From an uncultured Desulfurobacterium sp. (GTDB lineage Bacteria; Aquificota; Aquificia; Desulfurobacteriales; Desulfurobacteriaceae), in contig CAJXJV010000085.1 in assembly GCA_913055135.1 (NCBI GenBank), forward strand, positions 1-6,160: a DNA stretch of 6,160 nucleotides, read 5' to 3'. Positions within the stretch are counted from its first letter, which is position 1. Each line of letters begins with the position of its first letter. Positions 1 through 6,140 of this stretch are shown here, one piece after another. The notes beneath the pieces are model-generated. The model made no database searches and was not told the DNA's origin. It worked only from the letters and a program-made list of their open reading frames with translations. Both the position numbers and the translations under genes were made by a program.

Positions 1-368
1 AGGGTAAAGCTCTTTTAGCTGATAAGGGTTATGACAGTGAGGATTTTATCTGCCAGGTTCTTTCTGCTGGTTTTAAGCCTTATGTGAAGATTAGGAATCA
101 GGGGATTGTCAGGAGTGAGTTTAGGAAGCTTGCTCAGCAATTTGTTGATTCTGATGGTCTTTACAAGCAGAGAGGCAGGATTGAGGCTCTGTTTGGAGAG
201 GTGAAGCAGGCTCTTGGTAGTTATGAGAGAACTAAGAGTTTTCATATTGCTGTGTTGTTTGTTCTTGCAAAGTTTGTTCTGTTTAATCTGTGTGCTGTGT
301 TTGTTGTGGTGATTTTTCAAACACCCTCTCCCTTTATACTACCTAATTATTTGTTCTTTCTCCTATAA
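1..368 (+). CDS. DDE transposase of IS4/IS5 type, C-terminal part (5' end outside window)
   Basis: Reading in the frame that starts at base 3 gives 121 residues open to the left edge, ending at TAA 366-368. Two catalytic blocks of the IS4/IS5-type DDE fold are visible. ADKGYDS at residues 6-12 holds the second catalytic Asp (D7). A perfect Y-x2-R-x3-E-x6-K signature (Y54, R57, E61, K68) holds the catalytic Glu (E61). The first Asp must lie left of the window. A hydrophobic run (about 82-105) follows, usual for the C-terminus of these enzymes. The protein would cut and join insertion-sequence ends. The last 15 or so residues (after IFQ) look unlike transposase and may be read-through past the element end. 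The ORF overlaps the convergent AIM24 gene by 26 nt. Assignment to the superfamily is firm; the exact IS group and whether the element is intact cannot be judged. Confidence 0.87.
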   Translation, partial: GKALLADKGYDSEDFICQVLSAGFKPYVKIRNQGIVRSEFRKLAQQFVDSDGLYKQRGRIEALFGEVKQALGSYERTKSFHIAVLFVLAKFVLFNLCAVFVVVIFQTPSPFILPNYLFFLL

Positions 369-1044
369 TTTTCCTCTTGAAAGTTTCAAAATCAACTGAC
401 TGCAGGATTACTGTTCCGCTTCCCGAAAGCTTTGTCAAAAACAATCCTTCATCCCCAAAGATAGCTGTCTTAATGTCTCGGATTATTTCTATATCGTAAT
501 CAATTCCTTCACTCCACGCTACCGCTTTAGCTGTTTCTACAAGAATAGTCTCTCCTTGCAGTTCTTTGATCTCAAGATACCCCGTTGCATTTATGAATAC
601 CAATCCCTTTCCTGAGACTTTCTCCAAAATGAATCCTTCTCCACCAAAGAACCCACTACTTAATCTTTTTTGAAGAGCCATGTCGATAGAGATGTCTCCA
701 ACCCCACACAAAAAAGCATCTCTTTGGGCATAGATTGAGCCTCCTTCAAGCAGGATTGGAACGATTTTTCCCATTCTTTCAGAAGAAAAAGCCACAACTC
801 CGTTTCCTGTGAATCTTGTAAAGAAGGCACTTTCTCCGACTATTTTCCTCTTCAGAATGTTCCCGATAACGCCTAAAACTCCTTCTCCATCAACCTTAGC
901 TTCCATTCTAATGTTACTGTCCATATAAAAGAGATTACCTGCTTCCGCTATAACCTCTTCTCCTCTCTGCAACTTAACTTCTACAACCTGAATATCATTT
1001 CCTTTAATTTGATAGCTGCCAAAGACCTCAGGCAGAATTTTCAC
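343..1044 (-). CDS. AIM24 / TIGR00266 family protein
   Basis: This 233-residue protein matches the AIM24 (TIGR00266) family in length and motifs, for example AGNLFYMDSN at 35-44 and the Gly-rich stretch around 131-147. Family members are beta-rich proteins of unclear biochemical role found in bacteria, archaea and mitochondria. Three similar segments are visible: KIVGESAFFTRFTGNGVVAF (67-86), FFGGEGFILEKVSGKGLVFI (132-151) and IFGDEGLFLTKLSGSGTVIL (195-214). They share a G-x-x-x-F/L-x-x-x-x-(T/S)-G-x-G pattern, as expected for a pseudo-threefold fold. There is no signal peptide or membrane segment, so it is probably cytoplasmic. The start is GTG at 1042-1044, preceded by GGGGAGGT only 3 nt away, a rather short spacing. 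No better start exists, since the next Met is residue 41. It lies 77 nt downstream of the large lipoprotein gene on the same strand. Its C-terminal tail (GERTNN) sits in the overlap with the transposase frame. Confidence 0.9.
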   Translation of the reverse strand: MKILPEVFGSYQIKGNDIQVVEVKLQRGEEVIAEAGNLFYMDSNIRMEAKVDGEGVLGVIGNILKRKIVGESAFFTRFTGNGVVAFSSERMGKIVPILLEGGSIYAQRDAFLCGVGDISIDMALQKRLSSGFFGGEGFILEKVSGKGLVFINATGYLEIKELQGETILVETAKAVAWSEGIDYDIEIIRDIKTAIFGDEGLFLTKLSGSGTVILQSVDFETFKRKIIGERTNN

Positions 1045-1121
1045 TCTACCTCCCCAAGATTAAGAGATTAACATCAGTCACATAGTCCATAATAGGAGAG
1101 TACCACACAGAGTACTTCCCA
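1045..1121. other. Intergenic gap between the lipoprotein and AIM24 genes
   Basis: The gap is 77 nt long. Apart from the AIM24 ribosome binding site I see no convincing terminator and no promoter with both boxes. A short AGTAC...GTACT inverted repeat (5-bp stem) near 1099-1117 has no T-run after it on the minus strand. Read-through from the lipoprotein gene into the AIM24 gene is therefore possible. Confidence 0.55.
1048..1055 (-). promoter_or_regulatory. Ribosome binding site of the AIM24-family gene
   Basis: On the minus strand this reads GGGGAGGT, followed by AGA and the GTG start. The match to the anti-Shine-Dalgarno is strong. The spacing (4 nt from GGAGG) is shorter than usual but supports the GTG as start in the absence of alternatives. 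Confidence 0.7.
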
Positions 1122-4100
1122 TTAATTAGAGTTAGGTTCTCCTTTCCAGATTGATTTTGGCAAGACTTTTACTTCCTTTGGCTCAATTACAGTTATACTT
1201 CTTTTAGTAACTACTGGCAAACTAGTTCCGGGAATTGAAAGCATAAGTTCCTTTATTTTTTCAACTACTTCTCCAGAATCTGAAGAGAGAGTAAACAAGT
1301 AATTTGATATGTTCTTTAAATCTTCGCTAGCATAACCGGATGCCATCCCTATGACAGCAAAATTGTTAGAAACCAAAAGATTTTTCACTTCTTTAAATCC
1401 GTGTCCAGGATAAGATTCTACATCTGGATCATGGAAACTAGCATCGGTAAATAAAAGGATAATTTTGATTGCTGCAGGATTCCATGATAACTGTTTAACG
1501 CTTTGATACAATGCTTCTAATTGAGATTCGGGATAATCTCCGCCTCCTCCTGCCGTCAACGTGTTGATAACAGAGATAAACTGACTTGTGTCATTAGTAA
1601 GATCAAGCTCCAATTTAAATGGATAATCTCCTAGATCTCCATATCCTTCTGGAGGAGGGAAATCTTTAAACGAAGTAATTCCAACTTTAAGAATAGTTCC
1701 CTCAGGCATTGATGAAAGTAAAGTTTGAACGATTTCTTTAGCTTTTGCTTGAAAAGTAGATATATCATCACCATAACTGCCAGTTCTATCGACTAAAAAG
1801 TCTATATCTACTTCCTTTCCAGAAGTTCCTGACGTATTATTGGCTATTTCTACTATAGCAAGCTTGGTATCAGATGAAGGTATGTAAATAGGCTTTGAAT
1901 CACCTACTGACTTTAAAGCATAGATTAAGAAACAGTAGGATTTTCCATAAGACAGTTGTCCATTTTTAACTGCCTGATCTAATAATATTTCATATTTCGT
2001 ATCATTTACACTAGCTATATTAACAAGAGATTTCATATTTTCGCTGTCACACGTGCTATTTTCAGAATCGTAGGAACTGTAAACAATAACATATCCGTTT
2101 ATGGTGCCAGGATACTTTTCCCAATGAAACTGGATCTTCTTAGCAGTTGTTCCTACTAAATTTGCATTAAAATCTGCATTCCAACTCGGTGGAATAACCT
2201 TTATATCTATACTCTTAGAGCTAACAGGTAATGACGATGATAATAGATGAAGAATAGAAAATGAGGAAGGATCAACCCATAAAGATTCGGAGAAAGGAGA
2301 TTCTGATTGATAGAACTGAATTAGTATGTGATATGTTCCTTCATGAAGGTTAGCTCCAGATAACTCTATAGGAACATCAACCGATGCATTTCCCTCTAAT
2401 TCTCCTGTTTTCTTAGGGATAACAACACTTATATCTGGAGGAGCAATAACTTCTGCTTTCCAATAAATACTAGTATCTCCACTATTCCTTATAGTATAAA
2501 CCACACTCTTTGATAATGAATCCCCCTCCTGCTCTTCTATAACTACATTCTCTCCTTCTACTTCTATCTTTCCGGGTTTTATAGCATGTGTCTCTGAAGC
2601 TCCTATTGTGGTTTCGGAAGTAGAGTTAAAAGTTATATCTATCTCTTTCCAAGGCCATTCGTACCAAAATTCAGTATATTTCCCTCTAATTTTCTCATTT
2701 GCTTTCTCAATTAGATGTTTAATCCAATCTATGTCCCAGTCAGAAACAAGTTTTATTCTTCCATAGTATCCCAACCCGACTTTTCCTGATACTCTAATTG
2801 AAGTACTGTTTCCTACAGTAGCATTAGCAGTAATACTATCTGTACTTGTACCGTGGGACACTGAAGAAATTTCTTCCCCTGAAACAGTCGCACTTTCCCA
2901 ACTTGAAGCAGTTGCTTCAAAACTCGCTCTAACATAAGGACCAATATCGTTTTCCATACCAATACCCAAACCATACACTTCGATTTCCGGTTGCACTCCC
3001 ACATAACCAAAAACGCTAGCAGCTGCTTTCACATCTTCCTCTATACTCATATGGGGTGTAACTTCAAAGTTTGTGACTACATTACCTGTATCTCCATTGT
3101 AAGAAAGGGTAAATTCTGAATCAATTCCAGCATTAGTAGTAAAGCTCGCAGAACCTTCAATACTTGCTTGATCTTCTTCTTCCCCTTTTCCTGCCCCTTT
3201 AATTCCACAATAGAAGTAAAGCTTCTCAGAAAGCAATACAGGAATAGGACCAACCATGAATACTTGACTATAAGTTATAGGTTTTTTGAAAATAGGAATT
3301 CTTTTACCGAATTCCTTCTTCAACTTTATTTCCAAAGTGTCATCCACTTCTAGGTTCGTACCAACTTTAGTATTTACCTGGTTAATATGCACACCACTCC
3401 ACCCAATCTCCCAGCTCATATCAAAATGAACACTAGGCGTTATGGTCAATGAACCACTTAGACTTGCATAATTATCATCATCTAACTTTACAATATAAAT
3501 AGGACCATAACTCTCTTTTTCTGTCTCACTCCAATCTATCGCTTTTGATTCTGGCAGTACCGATACAGACATAGTTCCATTAGAAAAATTAATTAAAATT
3601 CCCTTCGATTTATTAGGATCAAAGGGAATAACCTTACCATTTGGCAATATTAAAGCCCTTAATACTTTTTTCTCTGAACCGGAACCTCCAGATAAGCCTT
3701 CAACGGATGTTGAGATATAACCTTGTTTAACAATTTCAGTTAAAGGCACAAACTTTGTATCTACTTTGTAACGATAATCCGTAATTTTCTCTACTTTTAC
3801 AACTTTCCTAAAGAAAACAGGGAAAGTTTTGTTAACGATAATGTTTCCTTCTTTAATGGACGCTAATATACTTTTCATCTTAGTATCACTTAAGTCGGCA
3901 TAAACAGTAATATGGTCAAGCAAAGGAGAGTTCACAGGGATAAGTGCAGGATTTTCCGCACTATCAGTACTATTTGACAATTCAATATAAGCACCTGTAA
4001 TATCTACTACAGTTACATTATCAGAAAGTTCAACAGAATTTGGAACTACAATAGGTGTAACTACTCTGTCGTTTTGAATATTTACATAACATTCATTTAG

Positions 4101-5072
4101 ATCATCAGATGTATAGTCACATCCATACCATTTCAATATCTTATAAGAGGAATTTAGATTTATGACAGATATCTTCAGTTTCGTTCCTTTAGGAATGAAG
4201 AAGCTCTCTGTATGCGTCAGATTTTTTGAAATGTTGTTTCCTTCTATGTCACTTCCTTCTATAGAAATAGAAGAAATCAAACTTTCAGGATAGCTAATTG
4301 TCAACTTCACATTTTTTCTTAAGTTTTCGTACCTATAATCATCAAGAAGCAATCCTTTTTCCTTAAAGAAAGACTCTAATAAGAGTCTCTTACTTTCTTC
4401 ATTATTAGTATGATAAATATACATCAGGGAGTTTTGACCATCTTTATATAACTTTGAATAATCAAAGCTTAAAATATTTTTTTGAATAACAGGATTGAAA
4501 GCAAGAACGTAGTGATATGGTTCTACATCTAATTTATCTTGAGATTTTACAAGCTGTGAAGAAACTGTGTTAAGGATCATCCAGAAATCATCTTCAGATA
4601 GTTTTTCTCCTATCTCTGGTATCAAATGTTTAGTGTATTGATATACAATATCTGAAAGAATAGTGATATTTACGGTTCCTGATTTTAAATCCTTAGCTTT
4701 ACAAATACAGTGAAGAATACCATCGTTTTTAGTAGGATTAGAATCCTTCAAACCATCATCATTATAATCTATATCCACACCACTTTTAGCTTCTACCAAA
4801 AGAAGATCAGAGTCACTTACACTATCAGGTAATGAAACTTTAAACGTTCCCAACTTTCCAGATTGAGTCGTCAGAATAGAAGTTTTTGTATCCGTTAACT
4901 TGTAAATAGAAATTGTCGCATTTTCAATTGGTCCTAATATAACGTGATTTCCTTTAGGCAATTTGTATGTATTTTCACCTATGCTACTTGTATTACTTAC
5001 TCCACATCCGCTAACGGCACCGATTAAGGACAAAATAAAAACTATTACTAACATTCTTCTAAAGATAGACAT
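1122..5072 (-). CDS. Large multidomain surface lipoprotein with integrin-beta/hemicentin-like VWA domain
   Basis: This 1316-residue protein has a type II signal peptide. Basic residues R5 and R6 precede a hydrophobic core and the lipobox VSGC, so C23 would be lipidated; Gly at +2 fits outer-membrane sorting. Domains visible in order: about 40-150, a carboxypeptidase-regulatory-like beta domain with a Ca-loop pattern (D102-x-N104-x-D106-G107-x-x-D110); about 160-540, unassigned; about 540-830, beta-rich with Gly/Ser/Thr-rich segments, unassigned; about 835-960, Ig-like (BACON/ASH type); about 961-1077, Fn3-like; about 1087-1280, VWA; then a 36-residue tail. The VWA keeps D1095-x-T1097-x-S1099-x-x-D1102-D1103, G-G-D1179-x-P1181-E1182 and F-T-D1210-A, the metal-site pattern of integrin-beta I-like and hemicentin VWA domains. 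Eight Cys occur: C23 plus seven others, six of which sit in near pairs. The ATG start has AAAGGAGG 6 nt upstream. It follows the barrel gene by 12 nt in one operon. The likely role, a divalent-metal-dependent surface adhesin or binding protein, is inference. The protein as a whole is not one I recognise. Confidence 0.88.
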   Translation of the reverse strand: MSIFRRMLVIVFILSLIGAVSGCGVSNTSSIGENTYKLPKGNHVILGPIENATISIYKLTDTKTSILTTQSGKLGTFKVSLPDSVSDSDLLLVEAKSGVDIDYNDDGLKDSNPTKNDGILHCICKAKDLKSGTVNITILSDIVYQYTKHLIPEIGEKLSEDDFWMILNTVSSQLVKSQDKLDVEPYHYVLAFNPVIQKNILSFDYSKLYKDGQNSLMYIYHTNNEESKRLLLESFFKEKGLLLDDYRYENLRKNVKLTISYPESLISSISIEGSDIEGNNISKNLTHTESFFIPKGTKLKISVINLNSSYKILKWYGCDYTSDDLNECYVNIQNDRVVTPIVVPNSVELSDNVTVVDITGAYIELSNSTDSAENPALIPVNSPLLDHITVYADLSDTKMKSILASIKEGNIIVNKTFPVFFRKVVKVEKITDYRYKVDTKFVPLTEIVKQGYISTSVEGLSGGSGSEKKVLRALILPNGKVIPFDPNKSKGILINFSNGTMSVSVLPESKAIDWSETEKESYGPIYIVKLDDDNYASLSGSLTITPSVHFDMSWEIGWSGVHINQVNTKVGTNLEVDDTLEIKLKKEFGKRIPIFKKPITYSQVFMVGPIPVLLSEKLYFYCGIKGAGKGEEEDQASIEGSASFTTNAGIDSEFTLSYNGDTGNVVTNFEVTPHMSIEEDVKAAASVFGYVGVQPEIEVYGLGIGMENDIGPYVRASFEATASSWESATVSGEEISSVSHGTSTDSITANATVGNSTSIRVSGKVGLGYYGRIKLVSDWDIDWIKHLIEKANEKIRGKYTEFWYEWPWKEIDITFNSTSETTIGASETHAIKPGKIEVEGENVVIEEQEGDSLSKSVVYTIRNSGDTSIYWKAEVIAPPDISVVIPKKTGELEGNASVDVPIELSGANLHEGTYHILIQFYQSESPFSESLWVDPSSFSILHLLSSSLPVSSKSIDIKVIPPSWNADFNANLVGTTAKKIQFHWEKYPGTINGYVIVYSSYDSENSTCDSENMKSLVNIASVNDTKYEILLDQAVKNGQLSYGKSYCFLIYALKSVGDSKPIYIPSSDTKLAIVEIANNTSGTSGKEVDIDFLVDRTGSYGDDISTFQAKAKEIVQTLLSSMPEGTILKVGITSFKDFPPPEGYGDLGDYPFKLELDLTNDTSQFISVINTLTAGGGGDYPESQLEALYQSVKQLSWNPAAIKIILLFTDASFHDPDVESYPGHGFKEVKNLLVSNNFAVIGMASGYASEDLKNISNYLFTLSSDSGEVVEKIKELMLSIPGTSLPVVTKRSITVIEPKEVKVLPKSIWKGEPNSN

Positions 5073-5078
5073 CCTTTC

Positions 5079-5086
5079 CCTCCTTT
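5079..5086 (-). promoter_or_regulatory. Ribosome binding site of the lipoprotein gene, overlapping the upstream stop codon
   Basis: On the minus strand this reads AAAGGAGG, 6 nt before the ATG at 5070-5072, a near-ideal site and spacing. The TAA stop of the barrel gene (5085-5087) overlaps it. Ribosomes ending the barrel gene therefore stop on this site, an arrangement that favours translational coupling. Confidence 0.88.
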
Positions 5087-5831
5087 AAAACCTTACTCCT
5101 ATCTCCCCAAAGATCCCTTTTATCTTCAAATCGGTGGATAAATCCTCTACATCGTCAATTTTCAGCCTTTCATACCTGTAACCTACGTTGGCAAATACTC
5201 TCCTATACTCTACACCACCTTTTAATTTCCAGTCGTAGAAGTAGCTTCCTGAGTAGGATAGCCCCTTTCCTTCTAATCCAAAACGAAGATGAGAGAACTT
5301 TGTAATGGCGGAAGCATAAAGATATGGAACAGGAATGTCATAATCCGTATTTGAGTAAGCTCCCGTTGTAAGGCTTTTAAGATTCACATGACCAGTCAAG
5401 TATTTAAATCCTAATCCTACCTGTAAGTTAACTCTTTCCCTCTCTACAGGGTTGTAAAAAAACGTTACGTCTATCTGGTCTGCCTTGAAGTCAGTATGAA
5501 TTCTGTCGTTAACGTTGAACGTTACATCTCCAAAAGTTATGTCCTTAGAGATAGTTCCTGTTCCCGAAGTCTCAACGTGCAGATAATCAACCTTAACATC
5601 TGGAAGAAGTTTTATCTTGTGTTTCCACTCCACAGAAGCAGAGAACTTTGTCTTATCATCAAGATGGAGGTCATCCTTAACGTCAATCTTGTTTCCCTTG
5701 TACTGAACCCATCCCCTAAAAAGTTCCTTCTGTGGTCCTATGGAAAACGAGAAATCTGAAGCCACAGAGTTAGATAGAGAAAATAAAAGTCCTGCAATGG
5801 TTATAGCTGTTAAGGAAAATATTTTTCTCAA
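5085..5831 (-). CDS. Outer-membrane beta-barrel protein, TIGR04219 family
   Basis: The 248-residue protein begins with a Sec signal peptide: R2 and K3, a hydrophobic core at about 5-20, and probable cleavage after SVA at residue 24. The mature part is a chain of alternating polar/hydrophobic beta strands ending in GEIGVRF. The C-terminal Phe is the usual signal for insertion by the BAM machinery. The pattern LLPDVKVDYLHVETSGTGT (75-93), followed by ITFGDVTFN and VTFFYNP, and the early DVKDDLHLDD segment, are what I recall of the TIGR04219 outer-membrane family (about 240 residues), whose function is unknown. The start is TTG at 5829-5831, chosen because AGAGGAGGG lies 9 nt upstream and the signal peptide begins here; no ATG is nearby. 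It is the first gene of a two-gene operon, with a promoter at 5868-5896. It could be a structural or small-solute barrel, or a partner of the downstream lipoprotein; the sequence does not decide. Confidence 0.87.
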   Translation of the reverse strand: MRKIFSLTAITIAGLLFSLSNSVASDFSFSIGPQKELFRGWVQYKGNKIDVKDDLHLDDKTKFSASVEWKHKIKLLPDVKVDYLHVETSGTGTISKDITFGDVTFNVNDRIHTDFKADQIDVTFFYNPVERERVNLQVGLGFKYLTGHVNLKSLTTGAYSNTDYDIPVPYLYASAITKFSHLRFGLEGKGLSYSGSYFYDWKLKGGVEYRRVFANVGYRYERLKIDDVEDLSTDLKIKGIFGEIGVRF

Positions 5832-5839
5832 CCCTATTT

Positions 5840-5848
5840 CCCTCCTCT
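5840..5848 (-). promoter_or_regulatory. Ribosome binding site deciding the TTG start of the barrel gene
   Basis: On the minus strand this reads AGAGGAGGG, 8 to 9 nt before TTG 5829-5831. The strong GGAGG core, the absence of another start codon at suitable distance and the signal peptide that follows all support the TTG start. Confidence 0.8.
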
Positions 5849-5867
5849 GATGGAGCAGTTGTTACCG

Positions 5868-5896
5868 ATTTTAGAAAAGTTTTAACTTGTTTTCAA
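5868..5896 (-). promoter_or_regulatory. Sigma70-type promoter of the barrel-lipoprotein operon
   Basis: On the minus strand a -35 box TTGAAA (5891-5896) and a -10 box TAAAAT (5868-5873) each match consensus at five of six positions. The spacer is exactly 17 bp. Transcription would start near 5860, leaving a leader of about 30 nt that carries the ribosome binding site. A small AAGTT-TT-AACTT inverted repeat (5877-5888) lies in the spacer, but the region is too AT-rich to call it an operator. Confidence 0.7.
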
Positions 5897-5918
5897 CAAC
5901 TATTTTTTTACCAATTCC

Positions 5919-5949
5919 TTGTTTCGAAATAGACACTTTCAGCTATAAT
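5919..5949 (+). promoter_or_regulatory. Possible plus-strand promoter, divergent from the operon promoter
   Basis: A perfect -10 hexamer TATAAT (5944-5949) lies 19 bp downstream of TTGTTT (5919-5924), a weak -35 with a wider than ideal spacer. It points towards the hairpin at 5992-6023. In AT-rich DNA a lone TATAAT is common, so this is tentative. Confidence 0.3.
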
Positions 5950-5991
5950 TTTCCCAACTTGGAGTAGAGCTGTATCGAGAAGGAGTTCCCT

Positions 5992-6023
5992 GGGTGAAAG
6001 AGCAACAGACGGCTCTTTCACCC
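5992..6023 (+). terminator. Perfect 12-bp hairpin, possible terminator
   Basis: The left arm GGGTGAAAGAGC (5992-6003) and right arm GCTCTTTCACCC (6012-6023) are perfectly complementary around an 8-nt loop. Plus-strand sequence after it is TCTATAATTC, moderately T-rich; minus-strand sequence after it is AGGGAACTCC, not T-rich. If it is an intrinsic terminator it therefore acts on a plus-strand transcript. It could instead be a structural RNA element or part of a repeat; the fold itself is certain, its role is not. Confidence 0.5.
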
Positions 6024-6100
6024 TCTATAATTCATAACGTTTAACCTACAAAGGATAAATTGAATTCACATACAGACTGGAGCATAGCCCTATCCCCAAG

Positions 6101-6140
6101 TTTCTCCCTCAGACCCCCTCCTGCCAGAGGAGGGGAGAAA
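6101..6140. repeat. C/G-rich imperfect palindrome, candidate dispersed intergenic repeat
   Basis: The core stem is CCCCTCCT (6115-6122) and AGGAGGGG (6128-6135) around GCCAG. The right arm continues into GGGAGAAA (6133-6140), which is also complementary to TTTCTCCC (6101-6108). The left arm thus looks like a complete partner with a short insert between its halves. Such C/G-rich intergenic palindromes are often dispersed repeats, but only one copy lies in this window. It could also act as a terminator for something to the right. Confidence 0.4.

Noticed and set aside
15..320. A 101-codon open frame on the minus strand opposite the transposase
   Set aside because: It is Lys/Asn/Leu-rich with no recognisable motif and lies wholly antisense to a frame with clear DDE transposase signatures.
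308..325. GGTG...CACC inverted repeat near the transposase end, as terminator or element end
   Set aside because: The stem is 4 bp with an inner mismatch, and the other end of the element is not in the window for comparison.
363..373. A 12-base string (CTATAATTTTCC) shared between about 363 and 5943
   Set aside because: One such match is expected by chance in about 6 kb of AT-rich DNA, and flanks do not match.
1099..1117. AGTAC...GTACT inverted repeat after the lipoprotein gene, as a terminator
   Set aside because: The stem is only 5 bp and no T-run follows on the minus strand.
2813..3353. Two short open frames (2813-3010 minus, 3168-3353 plus) inside the lipoprotein gene
   Set aside because: Both are embedded in a long gene with a good start, ribosome binding site and domain content; their translations are low in information.
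5496..5759. An 87-codon plus-strand frame opposite the barrel gene
   Set aside because: It is antisense to a recognisable barrel with signal peptide and C-terminal Phe; no motif in its translation.
5994..6044. A 16-residue plus-strand ORF starting GTG, with AAGGAG upstream
   Set aside because: It is largely the hairpin read as codons. The peptide is very short and there is no independent support for translation.
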